A DNA stretch of 64,000 bases from Anopheles merus (GCF_017562075.2 NC_054083.1:9864768-9928767), one strand, 5' to 3'; positions 45,341 through 56,744 are shown, counted from the stretch's first letter. Numbers and translations are program-made. Notes: generated from the sequence alone by a model not told the origin.

Positions 45341-45556
45341 CTGAGAGAACGCACTGTGCTGAGAGAGCGCACTGTGCTGAGAGAGCGCACTGTACTGAGA
45401 GAGCGCACTGTACTGAGAGAGCGCACTGTACTGAGAGAGCGCACTGTGCTGAGAGAGCGCACTGTGCTGAGAGAGCGCACTGTGCGAAGAGTGCGCACTG
45501 TGCGACGAGTGTGCACTGAGCGAAGAGTGCGCATTGTGCGAAGTGTTCGTATTATG
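45341..45556. repeat. 18-bp tandem array, 12 units
   Basis: Eight near-identical CTGAGAGAGCGCACTGTG/A units (45341-45484), then four diverged units (CGAAGAGTGCGCACTGTG and relatives) to 45556, followed by GTGCTAGCAC motifs to 45610. Because 18 is a multiple of 3, long open frames appear on both strands. These are not genes. Confidence 0.95.
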
Positions 45557-45732
45557 CGAAAAGTGCTAGCACTTTCGCACTGTGCTCAGAGAGCGCGCTG
45601 TGCTAGCACTTCCGCACTGCCCTCTCAACAATCTCAGAGAGAGTTTGTATGGGAACCGCCACAGCTTCTTTACCAGACATCAACTTTACCGCGAAGACTG
45701 ACTTTACTCTGGCGGGGAAAATTTATAGTTCC

Positions 45733-46318
45733 TTCTCTCATGCCCGGTGGGCACCTGGATGCTTTTCCCGTTGATTAAGGATATCTACCAGGTGAGTAAA
45801 TCTTGTGTTTCAATTGACTGATATTTAACCCGGTTCATCACCTTTCTCCCAGTAGGCTATTTGCGTCAAATCGAACGGTGGTCCGTAATGTGAATGCCGG
45901 TCACTTTGTGAATATGATACACAACGTGGGAATGGATATCACGTGGGAAATTCTACCGCGACTATAAGGGATACTTGCTAAATTGCATTCGTGACAGGGC
46001 CGGACAGAAGGGTGCGGGAAAGTGGACGGCAATTGTCGCGATACACCATGGCGGTCCGGTGATGTTAATAGATGAAGCAATCTTCTCCCGCTGCTTATCT
46101 GGACTGAAGGATGAGTTTGCTCAGGGCAGCAATCAACTCGCTGGGTCCAGCACGAAAGGTATCGCACGCGCAAGGCTTCATGTTGCTGCGCGAAGCGGAG
46201 ATTCAAATGGATTCCAAACTAGGATTGTATTGAATTGATGTGGCGCTGCGGTTGAATCACGTTCAGCAGCAAGATTCGGAACGCTTTTGTGCGCAAACCA
46301 CATATTACCACGCGTACT
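45733..46318 (+). pseudogene. Pgd: 6-phosphogluconate dehydrogenase fragment, left arm
   Basis: Pieces of 6PGD (oxidative pentose phosphate pathway) appear in order: MPGGHLDAF and, after a frameshift, PLIKDIYQ (45740-45791); a 64-bp GT-AG intron (45792-45855); AICVKSNGGP; NAGHFVNMIHN (45895); KGYLLNCIRDRAGQKGAGKW (45966-46027), with GQKGxGKWT the conserved substrate-region motif; FSRCLSGLKDE (46083); QGFMLLREAE (about 46170); a damaged LMWRCG (about 46240); and SKIRNAFV. Segments between these blocks are deleted and frames shift, so it is a pseudogene. Retention of an intron means it was copied as DNA, not from mRNA. It covers about the middle and C-terminal thirds of the enzyme. Confidence 0.88.
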
Positions 46319-46324
46319 CCATTA

Positions 46325-46688
46325 CAGGCGGTCCCCGAGATACACGGTACCTCTTTTACGCGGATTCGGAGATACGCGGTTTTCAAAATTTGACAGTTCT
46401 TGGAGCAAATTGTACTGATTTGACACATCCATTGTGAAATACCAAATAATTTCCGTGTTGATCGAATGTAAAATACCATTTAAAAAGGTTTAAAACTGTT
46501 CAATTCATTAGAAACATATCAAATAATTAATTTGGTGGCTAAAACCACCCCCTACTTGCAAAATTGCACGGAAATTAGAGATATTTTGGCTGGAAATCAC
46601 GAGATTCGACTTACGCGGAAATTCGAGATACGCGGTATTTTGCGGCCGTTTTCGGTCCCCAATAACCGTGTATCTCGGGGACCGCCTG
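46325..46688. mobile_element. Tigger/pogo-type MITE (364 bp), TA target
   Basis: Terminal inverted repeats CAGGCGGTCCCCGAGATACA...; the right end is its exact complement. It is flanked by TA on both sides (46323-46324, 46689-46690). Subterminal CGAGATACGCGGT words recur inside. The right arm of the palindrome has the same flanking sequence with a single TA and no insert (around 50941-50945), an empty site. TA duplication and a CAG start fit the pogo/Tigger group of Tc1/mariner. Confidence 0.92.
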
Positions 46689-47741
46689 TATATTGCTCTG
46701 CAGCTGCTTTGCGACTGCCATTGACATGTTAAGCTCGTTAGGCTAGCTGAACGAAAATAGATAATGCACACATATTTGGATGAAAACATGATAGTTCATC
46801 GTACTATTGAAACACGCCATCCACCCAACTGCCACGAAAACAAGCACTAAAATAACCGAATTGTTGGGCCTAAAGAACATGATCGTCCAGTGCACCACGG
46901 TGGGAGGTTTTTTTTGCTAGTGCTTTTTATTTCATGATGTTCTCGGACGTATACCACATAAACAATTACATCGTCAGGCAAGTACACTTTGGAGACCACG
47001 ATTCGAAACACACTCTAATGCAAATATGTTTTATATATTTTCAGGCTGTTTGAGTCATATATGGTTGGATTTCTGTAGAAGTAAACGGTCTAGCCTTTTG
47101 TGGTAACACGTCTTCGCTAAATCAATTCAATAGACTGGACAATAACGGTGTCAGATTGTGAGAAAAAGTAGCAATTAATTATATATTATGTAATGGTAGG
47201 TAAAAACTAATAATTAAGGTAGTAAGCATAAACTTTATTAAATTTCACTTCTGGAAATAATTTTCAACTAAATTGAAGTGTAATGTATCGCATCGTGTTA
47301 ACTAGTTACTAGTCCTAACGTACTTAACAAGTCAGCATTTTTTTAGTCAGTCACAGTCAACGCTTGTTACAACCTTTTTATCCATGTTTGGATTAACTGT
47401 CGCATAGTACTCTAGTAAACTTTACTTTTATTTGCGACACTGACCGTTCGTTAACAGTTTCGTATTTTCGCAAGCGGAAATATGACTTTTAATGAGAAGC
47501 TCTTATTACGTTTCAACATTCTTCAATCCATAAAAGTCATAAAAAGAGCATGTAAGACTTTTTTTTAAATAGAACTAGTGATTTTACAGTTTATTCAACT
47601 TACACAGTACAGCTAACATTAGCAACTTACTTATACTAATTCATAAAATTATTTAATTCATAAAATATGTCTTCTTTGAAAACAAATAACTAAACTTTAT
47701 ATTAAAACTACTAAATCTAAAATTCATATTATTTACAATAT

Positions 47742-48365
47742 TTACAAAGATTCAGATTTGTTTTCTTCTTTCTTCTTTTTCGTAAACTTCCCTCGACTAA
47801 CGCTTTTAATGACCCCGGTTCTTTGGGCAGAAGAACCGAGCGTTGCGGAGCTTGCTGTGTCCTGAATATTTCCAATTTCTTTAAATAATCGTTCTATATT
47901 TACATTTGTCCTAAATTCTACTTTTTTTTTTTTTACGTCCTACTCCTAGTCCACTTCACGAGCACTCCATTAACAAAAACACTATTAAAAATTATGTACA
48001 GGGCTTCATGCATCCTTGGTATGCTTCCTACGGGCTTATGTTTTTTTAAGAAGCCACGTTTTGATAAAAGAAAAATGCTTCGTCAACATCAAATCCGCCT
48101 CAAATTTGGCTAACTCGTTTTTGTCACTAATTTTGGCAAAGACAAACCCATCTGCTTCATCCTCTTGCACTATAACTGCAACAGTGTCCAAAGGTTGAAT
48201 TGGATGTTGGCGTTTCATTGCTAAAAGTTCATCTAATTTTATGTGTAAATCTGCTGTTATGTTTGTCAATGTATGTATTTTCCTGTTATTTTTAATAGCC
48301 AAGATTCTGCAACAACATTCTTGCTCGCATCCACATCGGGCAGCTGCCACACTCGAAGCGTTCAT
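47742..48365 (-). pseudogene. Unknown small gene in left arm of palindrome
   Basis: Open frame from ATG 48365 (an upstream in-frame ATG lies at 48401, probably inside an intron because CATTGCAG precedes the later ATG) to a stop at 48036. It continues after an indel in an A7 run with SIPRMHEALYIIFNSVFVNGVLVKW, and after a second indel in a long T run (47922-47934) with a Lys-rich tail ending at about 47742. N-terminus: Cys-rich GCEQECCCR, then a helical region. The C-terminal half is reminiscent of DUF4806-type insect proteins, but I am unsure. Function unknown. Same as the copy at 49266-49888. Confidence 0.5.
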
Positions 48366-48729
48366 CGTAACCTGCAATGATAATGTAAGTATGTTCCGCA
48401 TTTCGTTTAGATGAAAGTTATGGGGTTATTTATTGATATAAAACGTGTTTTTGTTGATCTTACAGGTTACAAAAACGAAGAATTTACGACGAATCTCGAA
48501 CAACCAGTACAAGACAACAGCTGACGTTCTTCAAATATCAAATACAGCTGAAAAATGAAGGTTTATTAGTTGTACACCGATCTAAATTTTACGCATTTTG
48601 ATCCTTTATTTATATACTTACAGGTTATCAGCAAACAAAAACAGTTTCTTCGCAAAAGTTTTCTACAGTTCTGAATTTTATAACATGCACAAAAGCGACA
48701 CGGCTATCTTTCAATAAAAAGTAAACAAA

Positions 48730-48901
48730 CTCTGAAGAACTCTGCTTGTTGGTATAAGCAGAACTCAGAGAAGAAGCTTAAAATGAACCAGCTCTTAGTG
48801 ACGTCACGGATCGCACTGAATCCCATCCAGAGAATTTTCTGTTACCACCTGCTCGTGGTATCACCACACCGGCTGCCAAAATTAAATTCAAACGAAACTC
48901 T
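48730..48901. other. Loop of the palindrome
   Basis: 172 bp unique sequence between the arms, containing AACTCTGCTTGTTGGTATAA and TGACGTCA. No ORF. Confidence 0.9.
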
Positions 48902-49265
48902 TTTGTTTACTTTTTATTGAAAGATAGCCGCGTCGCTTTTGTGCATGTTATAAAATTCAGAACTGTAGAAAACTTTTGCGAAGAAACTGTTTTTGTTTGC
49001 TGATAACCTGTAAGTATATAAATAAAGGATCAAAATGCGTAAAATTTAGATCGGTGTACAACTAATAAACCTTCACTTTTCAGCTGTATTTGATATTTGA
49101 AGAACGTCAGCTGTTGTCTTGTACTGGTTGTTCGAGATTCGTCGTAAATTCTTCGTTTTTGTAACCTGTAAGATCAACAAAAACACGTTTTATATCAATA
49201 AATAACCCCATAACTTTCATCTAAACGAAATGCGGAACATACTTACATTATCATTGCAGGTTACG

Positions 49266-49888
49266 ATGAACGCTTCGAGTGTGGCAGCTGCCGGATGTGG
49301 ATGCGAGCAAGAATGTTGTTGCAGAATCTTGGCTATTAAAAATAACAGGAAAATACATACATTGACAAACATAACAGCAGATTTACACATAAAATTAGAT
49401 GAACTTTTAGCAATGAAACGCCAACATCCAATTCAACCTTTGGACACTGTTGCAGTTATAGTGCAAGAGGATGAAGCAGATGGGTTTGTCTTTGCCAAAA
49501 TTAGTGACAAAAACGAGTTAGCCAAATTTGAGGCGGATTTGATGTTGACGAAGCATTTTTCTTTTATCAAAACGTGGCTTCTTAAAAAAACTTAAGCCCG
49601 TAGGAAGCATACCAAGGATGCATGAAGCCCTGTACATAATTTTTAATAGTGTTTTTGTTAATGGAGTGCTCGTGAAGTGGACTAGGAGTAGGACGTAAAA
49701 AAAGAAAAGTAGAATTTAGGACAAATGTAAATATAGAACGATTATTTAAAGAAATTGGAAATATTCAGGACACAGCAAGCTCCGCAACGCTCGGTTCTTC
49801 TGCCCAAAGAACCGGGGTCATTAAAAGCGTTAGTCGAGGGAAGTTTACGAAAAAGAAGAAAGAAGAAAACAAATCTGAATCTTTGTAA
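49266..49888 (+). pseudogene. Unknown small gene in right arm of palindrome
   Basis: Mirror copy of 47742-48365. First frame ATG 49266 to TAA about 49595 (ASVAAAGCGCEQECCCRILA start; the left arm has Arg instead of Gly after AAA). Frame restored by one indel in AAAAAAA at about 49584, then KPVGSIPRMHEALY and, after another indel at about 49698, a Lys-rich tail with TAA at 49886-49888. The two arms differ in the second homopolymer. Both copies need the same two frameshifts, so either both decayed before the palindrome formed, or the frames join in another way such as an unrecognised intron. Confidence 0.5.
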
Positions 49889-50953
49889 ATATTGTAAATA
49901 ATATGAATTTTAGATTTAGTAGTTTTAATATAAAGTTTAGTTATTTGTTTTCAAAGAAGACATATTTTATGAATTAAATAATTTTATGAATTAGTATAAG
50001 TAAGTTGCTAATGTTAGCTGTACTGTGTAAGTTGAATAAACTGTAAAATCACTAGTTCTATTTAAAAAAAAGTCTTACATGCTCTTTTTATGACTTTTAT
50101 GGATTGAAGAATGTTGAAACGTAATAAGAGCTTCTCATTAAAAGTCATATTTCCGCTTGCGAAAATACGAAACTGTTAACGAACGGTCAGTGTCGCAAAT
50201 AAAAGTAAAGTTTACTAGAGTACTATGCGACAGTTAATCCAAACATGGATAAAAAGGTTGTAACAAGCGTTGACTGTGACTGACTAAAAAAATGCTGACT
50301 TGTTAAGTACGTTAGGACTAGTAACTAGTTAACACGATGCGATACATTACACTTCAATTTAGTTGAAAATTATTTCCAGAAGTGAAATTTAATAAAGTTT
50401 ATGCTTACTACCTTAATTATTAGTTTTTACCTACCATTACATAATATATAAATAATTGCTACTTTTTCTCACAATCTGACACCGTTATTGTCCAGTCTAT
50501 TGAATTGATTTAGCGAAGACGTGTTACCACAAAAGGCTAGACCGTTTACTTCTACAGAAATCCAACCATATATGACTCAAACAGCCTGAAAATATATAAA
50601 ACATATTTGCATTAGAGTGTGTTTCGAATCGTGGTCTCCAAAGTGTACTTGCCTGACGATGTAATTGTTTATGTGGTATACGTCCGAGAACATCATGAAA
50701 TAAAAAGCACTAGCAAAAAAAACCTCCCACCGTGGTGCACTGGACGATCATGTTCTTTAGGCCCAACAATTCGGTTATTTTAGTGCTTGTTTTCGTGGCA
50801 GTTGGGTGGATGGCGTGTTTCAATAGTACGATGAACTATCATGTTTTCATCCAAATATTTGTGCATTATCTATTTTCGTTCAGCTAGCCTAACGAGCTTA
50901 ACATGTCAATGGCAGTCGCAAAGCAGCTGCAGAGCAATATAATGGAGTACGCG

Positions 50954-51531
50954 TGGTAATATGTGGTTTGCGCACAAAAGCGTTCCGAATCTTGCTGCTG
51001 AACATGATTCAACCGCAGCGCCACATCAATTCAATACAATCCTAGTTTGGAATCCATTTGAATCTCCGCTTCGCGCAGCAACATGAAGCCTTGCGCGTGC
51101 GATACCTTTCGTGCTGGACCCAGCGAGTTGATTGCTGCCCTGAGCAAACTCATCCTTCAGTCCAGATAAGCAGCGGGAGAAGATTGCTTCATCTATTAAC
51201 ATCACCGGACCGCCATGGTGTATCGCGACAATTGCCGTCCACTTTCCCGCACCCTTCTGTCCGGCCCTGTCACGAATGCAATTTAGCAAGTATCCCTTAT
51301 AGTTGCGGTAGAATTTCCCACGTGATATCCATTCCCACGTTGTGTATCATATTCACAAAGTGACCGGCATTCACATTACGGACCACCGTTCGATTTGACG
51401 CAAATAGCCTACTGGGAGAAAGGTGATGAACCGAGTTAAATATCAGTCATTTGAAACACAAGATTTACTCACCTGGTAGATATCCTTAATCAACGGGAAA
51501 AGCATCCAGGTGCCCACCGGGCATGAGAGAA
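50954..51531 (-). pseudogene. Pgd: 6-phosphogluconate dehydrogenase fragment, right arm
   Basis: Reverse complement of the left-arm fragment, with the same deletions, frameshifts and 64-bp intron, so the gene fragment was already broken when the palindrome formed. Small differences include G/A in the CTACCGCRACTATAAG stretch. It lacks the MITE that interrupts the left copy at 46325. Transcription through the palindrome in either direction would give sense and antisense 6PGD sequence on one RNA. Confidence 0.88.
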
Positions 51532-51540
51532 GGAACTATA

Positions 51541-52620
51541 TATATTTCAAACTTATGAATGTCTCATCAATTTGTTCTACGCAAGTCCTTTCACTTTAAT
51601 TATGAACATTAACTTACAGTACTCGTTATCGATCCTCTACTGTCGTTATACTTCATGATAAAAAAGTTTCCTTGAACATATAAATTAAGCCCACGAGCAT
51701 ATTTAGACTGTCTAATAACAATTCCCTTTCCTATAAATAAAATGTCTCTTGCACCTTGTGTCAATGTATCCCTGTGTTAATTTATTTTATCCCGCCAGGC
51801 ATTGAAGCATCCCAATTACTTTCCTTTACAATCCCCTTTCCGATTTGCCATGTGCCACCATCCGCCCGAGTAGTTGCAAACTAGTATCGCCCGAGTAGTT
51901 GCAAACTAGTGTATCGTAGCTTGGCTGGCACATGTTAACGCTCTGCACGACAAGGACGTGTCGTAATAGGAGTTGAATGGGAGAGCCTCTAGTATCCCTC
52001 AAATAGGTTTCGGATCCCATCCCTTTGCAGAGCATGTTAGTGTATTAGTTTGTAAGTCAAAATGAGTAGAAACCAAATAGACAAAAAATGAAACAATTAA
52101 AGAATTAATACAACCATCGTCATATCCTACCATAAAAACCCTGCTTCCATGATCACGAGGACAGAGTATCTCTTAATTAGAGATCTCAACGGCTCACTAG
52201 TACAAGACTAGCGGAAACGCGGCCATTACAGTGCATGGGGCCCCGCATGGCAAACATAAAGCTATGTAACAACAATGGTCATTGCCTCCCCATAAAAAAA
52301 TCTGCTATTCTAATACTATCTAATATACTACTTAACCTTACCGAGTTAATATACTAATCTAGCCTAACCATGTTATTAACAAAAAACAAATGACCATTGT
52401 TAGCTTTATAATGCACAAAGCGGTAAAAGTGATCGGCCCACGTTAAATCGGGCAACAAAGATCCAGTATAGTGATGGGAACACATCGTATGCGATCATAT
52501 AACTTAAAAAAAAGGAATAAACCTTAAAATATGACCAATAATAAATTAATAAAAATGTTAATCAGAAAAAAGGACAGTTAGTGACGGGTTACATGAAATA
52601 TGTTAGTTGATATAGTTAGT
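51541..52620. other. No gene recognised; short tandem duplication
   Basis: CGCCCGAGTAGTTGCAAACT is repeated at 51863-51882 and 51888-51907 (approximate). TAGTGATGGGAACAC at about 52470 resembles the hAT-like MITE termini. Otherwise AT-rich with no coding similarity. Confidence 0.45.
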
Positions 52621-55591
52621 TTATTGAAAAGTATGGAGAAGGGGAGTTAAGGAGATTACACTGGAAGATAGTTGCGGATCAGGATGTTTAAAGGAAGTAG
52701 AGGGTAGGCGAAGTGCAACAAATTTGCACTTGATCCCATAATGTGGTATTTCCACCGACCTGGACGGACCATTTTCATCTATCTTATAGATGTGTAGGTC
52801 GGTAGACGATAACTGCTCACCGTCTACCGACGCACTAAACTGTTCCGTCCAGGTTTCATACTGGATTCCAATTACGGTGTACAACAGCGAAGAAATCCTC
52901 TTCGCTTCTAAAAATTTTATAATGCCATTTTCGGTGGTTAAAAACCATTGATCCTTAAATTTTGGCAGTAGGACAAAATCGGCGGTTATGTGTATACCGG
53001 CACCATTGCCCTTCAACCGGGGGTATGTTTGAGTAACACGATTGCGCTCTTGCATACGGCCGGCTACATGCGTGCCCGATCTCACATATCGGCGTACAAT
53101 TTGAAGATAATTCTCATACCGATATGCGGAATATTCAGGACCCACTCCAAACATGTTAACGTCTCCTGACACGTGCAGGAGATTGTGAACGTTGCTGGTC
53201 ATATGGGCTCGATCATAATACTGCGGAAAGTTCTTTACAAAGTTGTATAAGAACTTTTCTGCAAGAGCCCAAAGATGCTTGTGTAGCCGTTGAATTAAAA
53301 ATCGTCACACTGCAAAAGTAGCACAAGAAGTGATTGAATGCATCATAAGACATAAAATCCTTCAAGACCGCAATACTAATATGAAGAAGGAAGGACCGAA
53401 ATTCGGTGGCCTTCCAAAAATGGCGATAGCGCAAGGATCGCATGGAGCGATTCACTTTCGAAGGAAGCCGTGTCTTTATTTAAAAAATAATTCACGCTTC
53501 CTTTTGTCGGAGTGACCTCTTTTCAAAATTTCCAAAAATTCCCTCATATAACCCTAGAACAAGCTTTAGGGTCACCCCGCGATCAAACTGATGGAGACCT
53601 TCGTAGGGAACACCGTCGATCATATTAAAATGTTTCAGTTTTTCTAATGGTGATCGCCATGGTTTGTGGTGGTCTTTGTCTACTCGTTGTTTAACGACGT
53701 CCGTACGCAGTTCGGCATCCACGGATTCAAAAATCATTTTGTGCTCCGAGTTGAGGTTTACCTCGCCACAGGTACACCCAGGTAACAGGTATAGTGGTAC
53801 AGGTAAGCACCCATGCGCTGCATTAAAGTAAACTGATCCTGGAAAGAAACAAAACATAAAATAAAAAAATATTCTGAATTTCCTTAACAATAGTGCTTCG
53901 CATACTTTTAGCAAATGCCTGCGCTGGAGAATCGGCGACAAATGCGCTTGGTAATAAGCGTACCACTCTGTCGCCGAACCGCAAGCCTGTTTCTTGGAGC
54001 CTATTAAAGCCCTCACCTAGTGGGCCTAAGAACTCTTCCAGCCCCGGTTTAGTTTGTCCGCACAAAGCCCGACAAGCATTACCGGGCCTCAGGCAAACTT
54101 TCCACTCATATTAGAATTGGCCACAATTGCTTAGTGGAACTCTTAGATAGGGGAAGCCCGTCGATCGACATTTGCATTTTTAAAGTGTCGTGTTCGGGAA
54201 TGGTATTTCTATAAGAAAGGTAAAAAAAATAATTTAGGAAAAATTTGCAACCCAATAAAAAAATAATAATTAATTACTATAAGCACTTACCTAAAATAGT
54301 TGCGAGGGACCGTCTCAATCCCCTGGTACCAAAATTCACCGCCTGAGATTGTTTGTACTTCCAAATCGACCTCGGTTGGGATTTTGAGGAATGTCCGCGC
54401 ATCTTTTGGAACATCTAAATGATACAAATTCCAGAAGACCGCCAAAAGTAAATTGAGCATCGTTCGTGGTACGTTTTTAACAACAGCCCATGTTCTCAGG
54501 CCTTCGATGGGTAATAATTTACCCATGAAGGCCCAGGCTTCCTCCCGACACGCTGTGATATCCTCATCTTCACTGCCGCGATCGGTATCCCCGTGATCAC
54601 TATCCGAGTCTGAAAAAAATCCTGGAAAAGGGTTAGTATTATCTAAATCACCGTCACCTTCAAGTAAATCGTTGTTAGTTGGATAGATGTTGAAAGATGT
54701 TGGCAAGTTGAAACCATCACCAGAAGTACTACTACTACATTGTTTTCACCTGAAAAGGCAAGACAAAAACACAACATAATTAGTTTTGTGTGATTAATAT
54801 AGTTCTGGACATATTTAAGAACAACTATTATAATTTCCCCTTTTTCATCAGTAAAAGAAAACATCAACATAATATTTAACAACAAAAGCTGACTCCATTG
54901 AACCTATAGCTGATTTCTCCATCTTTTACCTTTAACGAACTTGATGATTAACACGAAGAACAATAAAAGTAATCATGGTATTGCGGGCAATACGGCTTTT
55001 TTTTCCCTACTGAATCAAACAAGCATACCCTAAGGTTTTTGGGATGAACCATGCTCAGCATGTTCTTGTATAAATAATTCTCACCAATACAATAAAACGC
55101 AATCGTTACTGATCTCCTAATGCTTATTTCTATGATTGTTTACTATCCATCTGATCTCAATTACAGCCTCCACTGTTTGGTGGCCAAACAGCGGGTGTAT
55201 TAACTAACATAGCAAATAAACGGGCATTACGTACCGTAATTCATTTCGCGTGACTTCGGCAACGGCATCGCCAGAACCGTCAGGAAAAGCGGAAGAGATT
55301 GACGGAGCAGACTCTGACAGCGGAGAGTCTGGTCATCCTTAGTTGGATATCCCTTCCCATATCGTGTACGGTGGTTTGTCCGTAGAAGAGGAAATGGCAG
55401 CTGCACATGCGAATGCGTCCTCCCGCTAGTCAATTTTTATGGAATGAAAAGGATACGCTCCAACGGGCTCGAAATTTTTTTTCTCTCAAGACCATTCTAA
55501 AAGCATTAGGAACGGCAAGCGCTTAATGAGACCTGCGGCCGGAGTTGATCCGTCTGGTCGCGGATCGGAAGGAATAGTACAGAGAAACATC

Positions 55592-55807
55592 TCATTTAAA
55601 CGCGATCATGGCAAGATTGGAATGGAACCAAGCCAGCAGCTGCCCGGATAGTCCGAGCACGTAAAGCTTGGTAAGCAGCATGACTTGCGTAACGATGTTA
55701 AAAGCAGCTTTGATACACCGCGTCGATCTGGTCCTGTGGCAGAGGCAGACAAACTCAACCAGATTGGCGGTGGTTGAACGTTTCGACCGCCGTGAGAAGT
55801 GGCTCAT
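55592..55807 (-). pseudogene. LINE RT fragment within the transposase intron
   Basis: It reads TTANLVEFVCLCH, CIKAAFNIVTQVMLLTKLYVLG and LLAWFHSNL, matching the palm region (VEFVSHCHAAF, LKAAFDRVNHRLLLAKLARLG, LVEWFKSYL) of the CR1-like LINEs at 15 and 21 kb. The catalytic Asp of the first motif is replaced (AFN). Only about 220 bp is recognisable, perhaps more on the 3' side to 55500. Confidence 0.65.
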
Positions 55808-55952
55808 TCAATAGCGTCGAGAAGTGTGTTGTTGTTTCGTTTGCGAGAAAGCGGTGCCTCTTAGTGTGACTCGCTCTTTCATGAAAAGTTTATCTTCTAC
55901 AGCCAGCCAAAGGACATTGACGCTAAACCAATTGATCGGGTTACTAAAACAA

Positions 55953-56044
55953 CCCAACTAACAAAATCGACATGCTTTCTCATTCTACCCAATAGATCAG
56001 TAAACCTGAGAGAGCGAGAAAGCATGTCGATTTTGTCACTTGGG
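55953..56044. repeat. Hairpin with 29-bp arms
   Basis: Left arm 55953-55981 (contains ACAAAATCGACATGCTTTCT) and right arm 56016-56044 are complementary with two mismatches around a 34-nt loop; the ends are CCCAA and TTGGG. It could be a very small MITE or a structured RNA. It lies in the intron of copy A. Confidence 0.85.
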
Positions 56045-56744
56045 AAATAGCACGTGACATCGCGAACTGATTTCCTCCGCTCACACAATTTCGTTTCATG
56101 TTTCCACAAAAATATTCCTCCCATGCTCCAAATATGAATATTTCATATCACAAGCCCACCACGGACATGCTTGCGCTAGAAGCTTGTACACTAACAAACT
56201 GCTCTTCCTAACGCCGATTCCAACGGCAGTGTGTGGCCTCCAATTTGTATCGTAGCATTAAGCATAACCTAACATACATAACAAATACTATATTCGTTAA
56301 ATTAACTTACCATTTGAAGTAGATGGCAATGGAATACTGCAAATTTCTGTCGATTTTGAAGGTTTGGGTTGTGTACATTCTGCCTCAGTTTGGCGCTCGT
56401 GCTTCTCCAAATAACGCTTGCGTTTTCGCGAAATATTCATATCCTGACTCGAAGACATGATGAAAGATATAGTTCTTATATAAATTGCTCAAATTGGTAG
56501 ACAGTGCGTTAGAGATAATGCTGAAAATGTGAAAAAAGCACTGCACACAAAACCACTATACGACGCTGCACAATTTGACGATTGTTTACACAATTTATTG
56601 TTCACCATCACATTCACTTGACATCAAGAAATGACCGTTGCAAAACCGCACGTTCGGAACGCTAAGTCCCAGAAGAGGGAGATCGAACTACGAATGTGAC
56701 AGAGAGAGCATGAGAAAATGAGAGAATTAGAGTGCCATTATCGG

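Larger units (their letters stand above)
45724..51540. repeat. Large palindrome (inverted repeat), arms about 2.6-3.0 kb, loop 172 bp
   Basis: Left arm 45724-48729 and right arm 48902-51540 are reverse complements. Positions pair as x + y = 97264 in the outer part and x + y = 97631 inside. The difference comes mainly from a 364-bp MITE present only in the left arm. Substitutions are sparse (for example C/T at 46260 versus its partner, A/T near 45813, one amino-acid change in the inner ORF), plus a poly-A length difference. The outer edges are at TATAGTTCC / GGAACTATA. No target duplication is apparent outside. Each arm contains a 6PGD fragment at its outer end and a small unknown gene near the loop. 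In between (46.7-47.7 and 49.9-50.9 kb) I recognise nothing. Confidence 0.95.
52621..56458 (-). pseudogene. tnp2/CACTA-like transposase, copy A, multi-exon, decayed
   Basis: Minus strand. Exon 1 56458-56311 (MSSSQDMNISRKRKRYLEK..., donor GTAAGT), a 1.56-kb intron holding a LINE fragment, exon 2 54749-54292 (acidic region, then a GLRTWAVVKNVPR block and GGEFWYQGIE), exon 3 from 54208 (SIDGLPLSKSSTKQLWPI; FVADSPAQAF), exon 4 from about 53838 (YFNAAHGC, then CTCGE, ELRTD, DKDHHK, FNMIDGVPYEGLHQFDRG), then HFWKATEFRSFLLH and MTSNVHNLLHVSGDV...YSAYRYENYLQ to 52624. Lesions: a frameshift at about 54735, TGA after LWPILI, frameshifts at about 54085, 53480 and 53270. The ADSPA/DHHK/LH-FDRG order matches animal EnSpm/CACTA-type DDE transposases; the superfamily name is my inference. 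Confidence 0.75.

Noticed and set aside
45341..45556. CRISPR-like repeat array
   Set aside because: Repeats are contiguous with no spacers, and the window is clearly eukaryotic.
45308..45778. 156-codon ORF with RERTVL repeats (and similar ones on the other strand)
   Set aside because: Produced by an 18-bp tandem array that is open in several frames; no non-repetitive coding part apart from a short out-of-frame stretch of the 6PGD fragment.
45724..51540. Palindrome as a missed-adapter or folded-read assembly artefact
   Set aside because: Arms differ by scattered substitutions, homopolymer lengths and a MITE with an empty site in the other arm, and they have a unique loop.
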